Position numbers and translations under genes: made by a program. A DNA stretch of 64,000 bases from JAHRVQ01 sp963976815. GTDB lineage: Bacteria > Pseudomonadota > Gammaproteobacteria > Pseudomonadales > Azotimanducaceae. Position 1 is the first letter of the stretch. Every line of letters begins with the position of its first letter. Of the stretch, positions 16,779-25,700 are shown one piece after another. A model generated the notes under the pieces. That model was not told the DNA's origin. It made no database searches and worked only from the letters and a program-made list of their open reading frames with translations. The DNA is taken from positions 1-64,000 of the forward strand of contig CAXBLU010000004.1 of assembly GCA_963976815.1 (NCBI GenBank), in the 5' to 3' direction.

Positions 16779-18041
16779 TTGGACGAACCCTCGACGGAGC
16801 TCTTAATTGGCTCCATTATCGGCATGATATTTTTATCGGCGTACTTTTCTGGTTCAGAAACCGCCATGATGGCAATGAACCGTTTTCGTTTACGCCACCT
16901 CGCAAATGAAGGAAATCGCAGCGCAAAAATTACCGAGCGCCTGTTAGAACGTCCGGACCGTTTGCTCAGTGTCATTTTGATTGGCAACAATCTGGTGAAC
17001 TTTTCCGCGGCCTCCGTGGCGACCCTCATTGCGATATCCTTATTCGGCGATGCGGGTGTGGTCTTCGCGCCCGTGGTTTGTACCTTCCTGTTTCTGATTT
17101 TTGCCGAGGTTGCGCCAAAAACCATTGCCGCCGCATACCCGGAAAAGATTGCGCTACCCTCTTCCTACATTCTGCAGTTTCTGCTCTGGGTACTGTTTCC
17201 CATCGTCTGGTTTGTCAACAACTTCGCCAATGCCATGCTGCGTTTAATTGGTATCCGCCATGAGGAAGTCTCCGATGACACCCTAAGCCACGAGGAGTTA
17301 CGGACCGTGGTTTTCGAGGGTTCACAAATTGCCGCCCATCCGCAGAATATGATGCTGGGTGTACTCGACCTGGACAAGGTTACCGTTGAGGACATCATGG
17401 TTCCAAGAACGGAAATATTTGGCATTGATATCGAAGATGAACTGGACGAGATCATCAACCAGATTCGCGCCTCGCAGTTTACCCGGGTGCCGGTGTTTAA
17501 GGACCAGATGGACAACGTCATTGGCATGCTCCACCTGCGCAATACCGCCAAATTCCTATTGGAAGAAGACCTGACCAAATCGGCCATTATCCAATGCACC
17601 GAAGAACCTTATTTTGTGCCAGAGAACACACCGCTGCAAACCCAGCTTATTAACTTTCAGAAACGCAAGGAACGCGTAGGCCTGGTGGTAGATGAGTACG
17701 GCGACATTCAGGGCATTGTCACCCTTGATGATATTTTGGAAGAGATTGTCGGCGAGTTTACGACGGATATGGCAAACAGCAATGTTGATATTCACCCCCA
17801 GGATGACGGCACCTTTTTGATTGATGGTAGCGCTCAAATTCGCTTAATCAATCGCCAGCTCGATTGGCTACTTCCCCAGGACGGACCAAAAACTCTAAAT
17901 GGTCTGATTATGGAGTACCTTGAAACCATTCCCGACTCCCTTGTCTGCATGAAGATCGAGGGCTATAGGATTGAGATATTACAAATTCAAAATAATCGAA
18001 TCCGGACTGCACGGGTATCCACGGAGCCAGAGGCGTTTTAA
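16779..18041 (+). CDS. yfjD: HlyC/CorC-family membrane protein (YfjD-type, DUF21-CBS)
   Basis: A 420-residue protein with an N-terminal DUF21 membrane domain of about four helices (to about 190, with YFSGSETAMMAMNRFRLR), a CBS domain pair (about 205-325, starting VEDIMVPRTEIFGID), and the C-terminal CorC_HlyC domain. Members are linked to magnesium/cobalt transport or resistance; the exact substrate is unknown. I choose TTG at 16779 as start because AAAGGAGG ends 9 nt upstream. The in-frame TTG at 16770 directly abuts that Shine-Dalgarno and cannot be used with it. Conserved order after ypjD. Confidence 0.88.
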   Translation: MDEPSTELLIGSIIGMIFLSAYFSGSETAMMAMNRFRLRHLANEGNRSAKITERLLERPDRLLSVILIGNNLVNFSAASVATLIAISLFGDAGVVFAPVVCTFLFLIFAEVAPKTIAAAYPEKIALPSSYILQFLLWVLFPIVWFVNNFANAMLRLIGIRHEEVSDDTLSHEELRTVVFEGSQIAAHPQNMMLGVLDLDKVTVEDIMVPRTEIFGIDIEDELDEIINQIRASQFTRVPVFKDQMDNVIGMLHLRNTAKFLLEEDLTKSAIIQCTEEPYFVPENTPLQTQLINFQKRKERVGLVVDEYGDIQGIVTLDDILEEIVGEFTTDMANSNVDIHPQDDGTFLIDGSAQIRLINRQLDWLLPQDGPKTLNGLIMEYLETIPDSLVCMKIEGYRIEILQIQNNRIRTARVSTEPEAF

Positions 18042-18076
18042 ATCCAGCCAAACTTGCCTATCCAGCATTAGCACTA

Positions 18077-19228
18077 TTGCTACTGCTCGGTTCAATACCG
18101 TTCCTACATAAGGGAACGGGAGGTATCAGCGAATTGCCCGTCTACACCCAGGCTGGCCAGAGAATGTGGCAAGGGGAGGAAGTTTACCGATTATCGGATA
18201 ACAAGCCGTTTACCTATCCGCCCTTTTTTGCCATGCCGTTTGTGATCACGCCGGAAGTGCCGATGTTACCGCCCAGAGATGCCGGCCCAATTGTTGCCTG
18301 GTATGTTGTGACTGCACTGGCGCTCGTTGCAACGTTCTTTCTCATTCACAGTAATCTCAAGCTCAGCAACCTCGCACCTCAGCCAAACTGGTTATTCTAT
18401 TTACTTACTCTGCTGTTGATCGGCCGGTATATCGGTTCTGTGTTCGGCAACCAAAGTCACGACCTACTTGTCCTGCTTCCGATCATGTTGGGTTGTCATC
18501 AGCTCCTGCGTGAACGCAACCCTTCAGCTGGGTTTTGGCTCGGGGTTGCAGCAGCTTTTAAAGCGACCCCACTGCTATTTCTGGTACTGCTTTTTTTGCA
18601 ACGTCGCTGGACAGCCATGGCATGTATGATCACGACAATCATTGCAGTCACCTTACTGCCTGATCTGATATTCCCTCGAGACGACGGGAAGTTGTGGGCC
18701 TGGGCCTGGCTAACAACCTTTGTCATAAATTTGAACCCCGGAGGCCCGGCGGACACGGGCCCCTGGCACGCCTCAAACATCTTGAATCAGAGTCTCTCGG
18801 GCAGTATTCACCGGATATTCTCGGCCTATGATTGGGCTTTGTGGCTGAGTCTATCAGCTCAAATTCTGGTCCTCGCACTTGTCAGTCTTAGCGTTTTTAT
18901 ACGAGAAGAAAAAGCTCCCATACTTTTGCTGGCGCAATTTTCCGCTGTACTGTGCGGCATGGTGTTGCTCTCGCCGATGAGCAGCAAAGCGCATTTTTGT
19001 GTTTTGTTATTGCCCGCGGCAATCACAACCTGGGATGCCATGGTCAATCGCAATCGACTCAGCATAGGCGCAATCATTGTGGTTTTTTGCCTCGGCACAC
19101 TCACCAGCAAAGATCTGGTTGGCAGAGAATTGGGGAATCAGTTGCTAGGCTATGGCACTGCCACCTGGCTTGCTTTGGCTCTGCTGATTGCGGTGACGTT
19201 TTTTTGTTATCGGCAACAACGCAACTAA
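18077..19228 (+). CDS. GT87-like polytopic membrane glycosyltransferase (DUF2029), start uncertain
   Basis: A hydrophobic protein of about 383 residues with some nine to ten membrane segments. The motif DNKPFTYPPFFAMPF and an early periplasmic loop with acidic residues fit the GT87/DUF2029 family of polyprenyl-phosphate-sugar-dependent glycosyltransferases. The sugar and acceptor are unknown. The start is unclear: the first standard start codon is TTG at 18077, without a Shine-Dalgarno and inside what reads as the first membrane helix. The frame stays open back to 17996, overlapping the end of the CorC-like gene, but has no ATG, GTG or TTG there. Coupled translation from a non-standard codon is possible. 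Confidence 0.72.
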   Translation: MLLLGSIPFLHKGTGGISELPVYTQAGQRMWQGEEVYRLSDNKPFTYPPFFAMPFVITPEVPMLPPRDAGPIVAWYVVTALALVATFFLIHSNLKLSNLAPQPNWLFYLLTLLLIGRYIGSVFGNQSHDLLVLLPIMLGCHQLLRERNPSAGFWLGVAAAFKATPLLFLVLLFLQRRWTAMACMITTIIAVTLLPDLIFPRDDGKLWAWAWLTTFVINLNPGGPADTGPWHASNILNQSLSGSIHRIFSAYDWALWLSLSAQILVLALVSLSVFIREEKAPILLLAQFSAVLCGMVLLSPMSSKAHFCVLLLPAAITTWDAMVNRNRLSIGAIIVVFCLGTLTSKDLVGRELGNQLLGYGTATWLALALLIAVTFFCYRQQRN

Positions 19229-19250
19229 ATCGAACACAGCGGCACTTGAC

Positions 19251-19631
19251 CTATTTTGGAGCGCCGATTTTTTCGTAGCTCTTAATCTTCAAATCAATAA
19301 TGCGCAGGTTGGCCTTAACCGAAGACAACTGCTCTTTGACAATCTCACGGTGGGACTTAAGCAACTCTAATCTCTCATCGAAGGTCTGCTCACCCGTCTC
19401 ATACAACACCAGGTAGCGCTTCACTTCCCGGATGGGCATACCCGTTGCCCTGAGCGCATTAACAAACTTCAGAACCCGCAGATGCAAGTCACCATAGCGC
19501 CGTCTGCCGCCTGAATCCCTCGGCACTTCTGGCACAAGGGACTCCTTTTCGTAGTAGCGAAGGGTATGGGCGGTGAGTCCGGTTTCTTCCGCAACCTGTG
19601 TAATGTCGTAATAACTCACGGGTTTTCTCAA
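19251..19631 (-). CDS. MerR-family transcriptional regulator
   Basis: A 126-residue regulator. The N-terminal winged helix-turn-helix reads YYDITQVAEETGLTAHTLRYYEKESLVPEVPRD (given here as the diagnostic LTAHTLRYYEKE core) and RRRYGD. It is followed by a long coiled-coil dimerisation helix from about residue 75. There is no cysteine anywhere in the protein, so it cannot sense metals or redox through thiols as CueR or SoxR do. A small-molecule or protein signal is more likely. It is divergent from an SDR gene whose promoter has the hallmark 19-bp spacer of MerR targets. Confidence 0.92.
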   Translation of the reverse strand: MRKPVSYYDITQVAEETGLTAHTLRYYEKESLVPEVPRDSGGRRRYGDLHLRVLKFVNALRATGMPIREVKRYLVLYETGEQTFDERLELLKSHREIVKEQLSSVKANLRIIDLKIKSYEKIGAPK

Positions 19632-19638
19632 TTTGCAG

Positions 19639-19669
19639 TTGACTTAGAGTGCACTCTAACAAATAGAAT
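19639..19669 (+). promoter_or_regulatory. MerR-type promoter with 19-bp spacer and perfect 16-bp operator
   Basis: A -35 TTGACT (19639-19644) and a -10 TAGAAT (19664-19669) are separated by 19 bp, the over-long spacing typical of MerR-activated promoters. The perfect palindrome TTAGAGTG|CACTCTAA (19644-19659) fills the spacer. The -10 lies 34 bp before the SDR ATG. The site also covers the region just upstream of the divergent merR gene (start 19631), so self-regulation is likely. Confidence 0.85.
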
Positions 19670-19703
19670 CCCCGTATTCATCCATTACCGAGAGACACTA
19701 TCC

Positions 19704-20654
19704 ATGGACAAGTTCGGCTATCGCACCACTGCACTAGAAGCCATCGAAGGCATTGATCTAACCGGCAAGAACGCAATTGTCACCGGGGGTTATTCTGGCA
19801 TTGGAATCGAGACAGCTCGCGCGCTTGCTCACGCTGGCGCTAAGGTGACAATAGCCTGCCGCGACCTCCAACGAGCTAACGATGCCGCCTCAGAGCTTAA
19901 TCAGGCAATTAGCGCTGATCGTGTTACGGCGGGTGAACTGGATCTCGGCAGCCAGGCAAGCGTCAAAAAGTTTGCTGCAGGATATCTAAACAAACACTCT
20001 GCACTTCACATCTTGATCAATAATGCCGCCGTCATGGCCAGCCCGTTTGAACGCACCACCGACGGCTTCGAGATCCAATTTGGCACAAACCACCTAGGCC
20101 ACTTCACCCTGTTTAATGAGCTGTTGCCGCTCCTTATTGCCGCAGAGGGGGCACGGGTGGTCTGTTTGAGTTCAACCGGGCATGCCTTAAGCCCTGTTCA
20201 TTTTGACGACATAGGATTTGAGCAACGGCAATACGACCCATGGTTATCCTACGGCCAGGCTAAAACCGCTAATGCATTAATGGCGGTTGCGATTCAGGAG
20301 AAATTTTCCGCCCAGGGTATCGAGTCTTTTGCGGTGCATCCCGGCGGCATTATGACAACCCTGCAACGGCATATGACCGATGAGGATATTCAGTCACGGG
20401 GCTGGGTGGACAAAGATGGGAATGTGAACGAACTGTTTAAAACCGTTGAACAGGGTGCATCCACTTCGGTCTGGGCGGCCACTTCAAGTTACCTAAACGG
20501 TAAAGGCGGACAGTATCTCCACGACTGTGAGGAAGCCGTGATCCATGACCAGATACCTGAATCACGCACGGGTGTCATGCGCTATGCCATCGACAAGGAC
20601 AATGCCGAACGGCTCTGGGAAGTTAGCAAACAACTGCTGGCGGGTTTGACCTGA
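19704..20654 (+). CDS. Short-chain dehydrogenase/reductase (WWOX/retinol-dehydrogenase-like)
   Basis: A 316-residue NAD(P)-dependent SDR. It has the cofactor motif TGGYSGIG, the NNAAVMA motif (NNAG equivalent), a catalytic Ser in CLSSTGH and the active-site YGQAK (YxxxK). The FGTNHLGHFTL block and long C-terminus place it among the WW-domain oxidoreductase/retinol-dehydrogenase-like SDRs; no substrate can be assigned. I start it at ATG 19704; the open frame runs back to 19566 but that part overlaps merR and the promoter. It is the evident target of the adjacent MerR regulator. Confidence 0.9.
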   Translation: MDKFGYRTTALEAIEGIDLTGKNAIVTGGYSGIGIETARALAHAGAKVTIACRDLQRANDAASELNQAISADRVTAGELDLGSQASVKKFAAGYLNKHSALHILINNAAVMASPFERTTDGFEIQFGTNHLGHFTLFNELLPLLIAAEGARVVCLSSTGHALSPVHFDDIGFEQRQYDPWLSYGQAKTANALMAVAIQEKFSAQGIESFAVHPGGIMTTLQRHMTDEDIQSRGWVDKDGNVNELFKTVEQGASTSVWAATSSYLNGKGGQYLHDCEEAVIHDQIPESRTGVMRYAIDKDNAERLWEVSKQLLAGLT

Positions 20655-20691
20655 GAACAGGCTCCCGCTACAGCGCGCCATTTAATTCGTT

Positions 20692-20979
20692 CTATTTGTG
20701 AGCTATCGGTTTATCCGTAAAAAGATAATCCTTTAGCTCCTTATCAAATCTAGGATCTTGTCTTCGGATCCATTCAAGCACCATCGCCGCGTGTTCTTTT
20801 TCTTCATCTCTGTTATGGGCAAGTATTGCTTTTAACTCTTCATCTTTACAGGCATCTACTCTCTGGTTGTACCAATCCACCGCTTCGAGTTCCTCCATCA
20901 ACGATGTAATGGCTCTATGCATATCTCTGGTTTCATCGGAAAGTTCTGATATGGGTTCGTGATAACCTTCATTAGACAT
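20692..20979 (-). CDS. Encapsulated-ferritin-like protein (EncFtn family), orphan
   Basis: A 95-residue, mostly helical protein that closely matches the encapsulated ferritin family. MEELEAVDWYNQRVDA and LAHNRDEEKEHAAM are the two helices that, on dimerisation, form the di-iron ferroxidase centre. E30, E60 and H63 correspond to the metal ligands described for Rhodospirillum rubrum EncFtn, and E29/E32 to its entry-site acids. Known EncFtns usually sit beside an encapsulin shell gene and carry a C-terminal cargo-loading peptide. Here the protein stops soon after YLFTDKPI and no shell gene is in the window. AGGGA lies 8 nt before the ATG. Confidence 0.88.
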   Translation of the reverse strand: MSNEGYHEPISELSDETRDMHRAITSLMEELEAVDWYNQRVDACKDEELKAILAHNRDEEKEHAAMVLEWIRRQDPRFDKELKDYLFTDKPIAHK

Positions 20980-21039
20980 CGCTGGTTCCCTATAACAAAG
21001 TATTTGTGGTCTAGCCTAAAGTATGACGCCAGCGGCGAC

Positions 21040-21339
21040 TCATTCCAAGTGCGCTTTAATCACTTGATGCTCCTGATTCAACTCCACGATGCATTTATAC
21101 AGCCCAAAATTGTAGGCACTATCAAAAATAATTCGGCGCGATATTGAATCATTAACTAGCTTAAAACGTGACAGGTTGGCCGTCTCAAGTTGTCTTATAA
21201 CACTTTGCTCCGTTACCCCGGGTTGAAAATTGGGACACAGGAACACAACTTCTTTTTGAGCCGCATCCCAGACAAATGCTGCCAGCACCAGGGCAACAAC
21301 AACTAAAGTGCCAGCCAGGAAAAACAGGCGCTTTTTCAT
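21040..21339 (-). CDS. Small membrane-anchored or secreted protein, unknown
   Basis: A 99-residue protein I do not recognise. It starts with MKKRLFFLAGTLVVVALVLAAFVW, a basic N-terminus and one hydrophobic helix that is either a signal anchor or an uncleaved signal. The remaining ~75 residues are periplasmic by the positive-inside rule and contain two cysteines (FLCPN, LYKCIV) that could form a disulfide. A strong GGGAGA lies 7 nt before the ATG, so it is very likely translated. Confidence 0.7.
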   Translation of the reverse strand: MKKRLFFLAGTLVVVALVLAAFVWDAAQKEVVFLCPNFQPGVTEQSVIRQLETANLSRFKLVNDSISRRIIFDSAYNFGLYKCIVELNQEHQVIKAHLE

Positions 21340-21393
21340 ATCAATTCTCCCGCAACAGTCTAGCCAGTCTTGAACATTAGATTACTGAGCACC

Positions 21394-21846
21394 TTAGGAA
21401 GCTGAATCCATTCTTGCCGAAAAGTCCCAGGCGTTTAAAGAAATGGGTTTTATTTTAATCGCGATCTCATCTTGCTTACGGCTCAACAACCAATTCGCCA
21501 GGCTTTTGTTACCACCCTGCAGGTATTTATCAATCACTTTGCCAAGCACCGTTCCCGAACTATCGTCAACCAATTCCACATTGGCTCGACCCCGCACACC
21601 GTGATACGGAAGCTCATTGGTTGCTACCTCAAATCCAACCTTTGGGTTGCGCTGCAACGTTTTGATGATGTGTGAGTTTTTGTGTGACGCCGACCATAGA
21701 ACGCCGTTATCATGAATAAACCAAAGTGAACAGATTGTTGGGTAACCATCTTTCTGTATACAAGCAATTCGACACGGCGTATTCGCTTGATCAAGATAAC
21801 TGAAAATTTCGCCCTTTGACCAGGCGCTGTTGCTATTGATATCCAT
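21394..21846 (-). CDS. Pyridoxamine 5'-phosphate oxidase-like flavin-binding protein
   Basis: A 150-residue split-barrel protein of the PNPOx-like superfamily. Support comes from the order of blocks: an N-terminal helix, CRIACIQKDGYPTICSLWF as the first strand pair, LWSASHKNSHIIKTLQRNPKVGFEV, GVRGRANVEL, and a C-terminal IKIKPISLNAWDF. Such proteins bind FMN or F420 and act as small oxidoreductases; the substrate is not predictable. It is one of a row of small minus-strand genes between the SDR and the CPBP protease. Confidence 0.78.
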   Translation of the reverse strand: MDINSNSAWSKGEIFSYLDQANTPCRIACIQKDGYPTICSLWFIHDNGVLWSASHKNSHIIKTLQRNPKVGFEVATNELPYHGVRGRANVELVDDSSGTVLGKVIDKYLQGGNKSLANWLLSRKQDEIAIKIKPISLNAWDFSARMDSAS

Positions 21847-21874
21847 TATCCTGACCTTACTTTTTTAAGTTTGA

Positions 21875-22231
21875 TTAGCTGCTAAAAATCCAGAGAAGTG
21901 CAGCGACTAACACCAACAGCACAGTAATCCCAATACCGGCATATTTTACCAGAGAGGCCATCTGAGCCTTTCCTTGACTCTCAAGTGACTGCATTTGCAC
22001 TTCCGTTAACTGATAGGCAACTTCATGTTGAGGATTGGCAAGTAACGCTTCGGCATCCGCGATTTGATCGTTCAGGACGACCCATAAGCCAACCTTCACA
22101 GCACTCCCGGCTATCCCATAGAGCTGACTTGTTCCGTCACTTTCGATATTGGTTAGCACGCCCTGCTCACGAAACTGCCGGCGTGTGTCTTCAGCTTCCG
22201 ATAGGGTTGAGAACTCTTTGAGTAGCTTCAT
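21875..22231 (-). CDS. DUF2007-like protein with C-terminal membrane anchor
   Basis: A 118-residue protein. The first ~75 residues have the look of the DUF2007 (putative signal-transducing) fold: a Leu-Lys-Glu-rich opening, a segment SEAEDTRRQFREQGVLTNIES, and KVGLWVVLNDQIADAEALLAN. A single C-terminal helix (VKYAGIGITVLLVLVAALLWIF) would anchor it in the inner membrane with a four-residue tail. The function of this family is unknown. Assignment rests on pattern resemblance only. Confidence 0.6.
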   Translation of the reverse strand: MKLLKEFSTLSEAEDTRRQFREQGVLTNIESDGTSQLYGIAGSAVKVGLWVVLNDQIADAEALLANPQHEVAYQLTEVQMQSLESQGKAQMASLVKYAGIGITVLLVLVAALLWIFSS

Positions 22232-22305
22232 GGCGCAAACCGCTTCCTCTGGCTTTGCCGGTGAGTCTACCCCGTCGGGTTGCTAAGGTCTTACCAATAC
22301 TCATG

Positions 22306-22734
22306 TTAATCGCCGCTGAACAGCAATAGATAACCGGCGTTATAAACGATATGTAACAGGATTGTCGGCGCTAACCTTCCATATCGATCGAACACAGCAC
22401 CCAATACCAGAGAAGGGAAGAATGTGAGCAATCCCATCACGCCTTGTGTGAACAGATGGGTGGCAGCGAACACCGCACTCGTGATCAGATTCGCCGATGG
22501 TACAGGCCAGTTGGTGCGAGGAAGCCACGCTGCCTTTTGTAGTTGAGCTTGAAGCAATCCCCTGTAGACGCATTCCTCTAACACAGGGTAGACAATGACT
22601 AACAGTAAATATCTTCCATCGAGTTGCCAGGCGTGAGTACCTAAACCGAAAACCCACCAGTGCAGCAACCAATAAACTGGACCGAGGCCAAGCGCAATCC
22701 AGAAAAAGGTCCCACGCCACCACGGAGCTATCAC
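22306..22734 (-). CDS. CPBP-family glutamic-type intramembrane protease, JDVT-CTERM-associated (MrtJ-like)
   Basis: A compact 142-residue polytopic protein of the CPBP (Abi/Rce1-like) family. The catalytic motifs are LEECVYRG with E53, E54 and R58, AATHLF with H93, and LLHIVYNAG with H128 and N132. It starts at GTG 22734, 30 bp after the stop of the giant gene, so the two are almost certainly one operon. From memory of the family, small CPBP proteases adjacent to a JDVT-CTERM protein (named MrtJ) process that sorting signal. The giant protein's C-terminus fits. The start lies inside an 11-bp tandem repeat. Confidence 0.85.
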   Translation of the reverse strand: MIAPWWRGTFFWIALGLGPVYWLLHWWVFGLGTHAWQLDGRYLLLVIVYPVLEECVYRGLLQAQLQKAAWLPRTNWPVPSANLITSAVFAATHLFTQGVMGLLTFFPSLVLGAVFDRYGRLAPTILLHIVYNAGYLLLFSGD

Positions 22735-22764
22735 CTCACTTTCACCTAACTATCACCTAATTAT
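22728..22764. repeat. 11-bp tandem repeat spanning the giant-gene/protease junction
   Basis: Three units (CTATCACCTCA 22728-22738, CTTTCACCTAA 22739-22749, CTATCACCTAA 22750-22760) and a partial fourth that touches the stop codon of the giant gene at 22764. On the minus strand each unit carries TAGGTGA or GAGGTGA. The protease GTG start lies in one unit, and AGGTGA-like sequence of the next can serve as its ribosome binding site. Confidence 0.75.
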
Positions 22765-25700
22765 CACGGCTGCTTTGCCGACCTTCGTTTCGTCCATAGA
22801 TATATCATAGACAGTAACAGCAACAGCGGTAAGGTGGGGTCCACCGCTGGATGACCAGAGGCAACCGAACACCCACCGCCGCGGCTTCTCGATAACGGCA
22901 CCGACACAGGCGCCGGCGGATTTACATTGGCGTTGTCATCGGGCCTGTCGTCAATCGCCCCCGCACCGTCTGCAACAATAAGCGCGAAGCTCGAAAAGTG
23001 TTCCGTTGTAAATTCAAGATACGCATCGGTCAGATTAACCGTCGCCCGGTCTGAACGTGTTAACGCTTGGTGCTCAGCTCGAAGCATCGCTTCGACTGAA
23101 TCCGCTGACACGACCTGAAGCAGACCCTGCTCTAACGCACGAGCTAACTGGGCTTCTGATTCGGCCATGGTGAGAGATGGATCGTCCAGCCAATCAAGTA
23201 ATGCTTGAGCATCTACCGGCAATCTAACCTGAACCCCATCTACCACGCTTGTAGGCTCAATATCGATCTGCTGAGCTGAACCATTAAACGCTAACAGGTC
23301 CAACTCATACAAAGCTCGAGCCTGAAAGCGAGCCACGGTTGCCGGTGCTTCTGGAATCATCCCCAGAGGCCATTCAACAACGGACACAAAGGCGTGCCGC
23401 ACCGTCTGGCTAAGCGCGGAGACCGGCAGTCTGAGCCCAGGGTGATTGGTTGATGTATCTACTGAATCATCAACAGGTCCCAGCAACGAAAACTCACCGG
23501 CGCCCACACCGATTTGAGTATGACGCAAATTCGCCCCTCGACTGGCTCCGTCAGGGTCAATTCGAATCGCCAGCAATACAGAACGTTCTATGCTATCGAT
23601 GAGCGTGAGTGTGATTCGCCCCTCTGAGGTATCCAAGGCCAACACCAGATTCTCACGAGTAGATCCCGAACTTTCGATCAGTGGTTTCAAAGCATTCATA
23701 ATTTCCGCCTCGAAAGTCGAAGCACCGACCACACCACCGAGCAGGTTCGTCGCCTGGGACACTAATAGCTGAGAAACTGCCGAGACACCCTGACCCACTT
23801 CCGCAGAGTCCAGTGATAAAATCGCGCCGGATTGGTAGGACAAACTCAGACTGCTGTTACCCAGAACAGGGCTGCTAGCATTCACCACTATCTCGTACTC
23901 GGCAGCCCCCTCGGCCAGGAACTGACTGTCGATGTTGTCTACCGTCACACCGGTCGGGACTTGAAGCCCAACTTCCGGCACGCGCTGTACGCCCTCGGCA
24001 TTGACCCGATAGACCTCCAGGCGATGTTGTTGATCATTGGCATTCTGTAAGGACAACAGCACCAGACCATTTCTCGGCGCCCGCCAACGCCACCGGTACG
24101 TACCATCCGCCACAATCCGTGCTGGAACAGAAGCAGCTTCTGCGCTTTCAATTTGACGAAATGGTAATTCAGGGGAAGTTTCACCAATAGGTTCAATCGC
24201 CAGACTCACCTGGCCCTGTTCCGCAAAGCTTGACGTAATGCGAATAAAATATCGCTGCCCGGCTAAGCCAGTAAATTCAGCCGCACTATAATTGCCATCC
24301 CCCGCGGTATTGCTATCAACCTGAATCAAGACGATGTCCGCACTAGAGTCACCCTGATACACCTCTATGAGTGTCGCTATCTCACTTCCTTCGGTCGAAA
24401 CCCGGTAGCTACCAGAATCAGGCGCTTGCCATTGATACCATCTGGAACTCGCGGTCGCATCTCGTACTACCACTAACGACGATCCCGACTCAGGGTTTGA
24501 ATTGATGTGACGTAGCTCAGTCGTGATTCCAGTATTGGGGCTCAACTCTGAAGCTGCACCAATCGAGCTATTGCCCGGCAAGCTCGTTATCGTACTTTCC
24601 GTCAAGTTCAATGCCAGAGACAGCGCTCCCCGTACCCCTCGTTTACCCGCCACCCCGATAAAGTAGACCTCCATTGCTTCAACCAGGTAGTCAATCCGAC
24701 TACTAGAGTTCGTCGCACTGACATCATCGTTAGATGCCAGCCGTCCAATGTTGCTCAAGGTCGAATTTGCAGCACCCTCATACAGCGCCAACACCGTATC
24801 AAATTCAGAACCAGCGGTAGAAATTGTCACTGATCCCGAGACTGGTGCCTGCCACTGATACCAGAGCATATTGGGCCGTTCGATCGTGCCAATTTGTGGC
24901 TCTGCTGGTTGATACTGAACGTAACGCGTGTCGACCAGGACCCGATCTTCAGTGCCAGACAAGGTTTCTGCCGCACTAAAAAGATCGTTCGGCACGACCG
25001 GATCAGACGGTGTGACAGTATGCAGCACATTGACTTGCAGAGTACCGGTAGTACCGTTGACGGAATCCACCGCGACGTATACGGATTGCCCAGAACTTAC
25101 CTGAACTCGCGCACGACTGGCACTGCTTGATGCCTGGTAATTATCATTAAACGTCGCCAGGACAAGTTCGCCCCCCCTCAATTGATAAATAGCAAGAGCG
25201 GTATCCACGTCCGACCCTGTGGTATCAATTGTCAACGTGCCGGCCTGTTCGCTGGTCACTCGCCACCATAGCTGACGGCCCGATTGCATTGCCGAGGCTA
25301 GTCCTGGTATCTCTATGGTCGTGGTACCAGCCTCAAACTCGGTCCGGGCATAGACATTTGAACCGCTCACCATCGTTAACTCATTTAGTGATATATCCAC
25401 AGGTAAGGCGCCGTCGGGATGATCATTCGCCACCTTCTGATCACTAAGAGGAATCAGCTGCCAGGTTAAATTGGTCACCCCCTCTTGCCGGGCAGCCAAT
25501 GCAATCACGTAGTCCTCGCCAGCAGACACGGTCATCCGTAGCTCCGAACCAAAGCCAGCGGCAGTATCGTCGGCAAAAGCGATTGGCTTAAGCGCCGTTA
25601 GTTGGGCTCCGCTAAAACCAAATATTGATGTATCTACATCTGCCGTGACCGTCGAGACAACCAAGTCACCGTCCATGTCCGATCTGTAACGCCACCAGAG

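Noticed and set aside
20692..20979. Ordinary ferritin, bacterioferritin or rubrerythrin
   Set aside because: It is too short for a four-helix ferritin, and the MEELEAVDWYNQRV and HNRDEEKEHAAM pattern is that of the two-helix EncFtn family.
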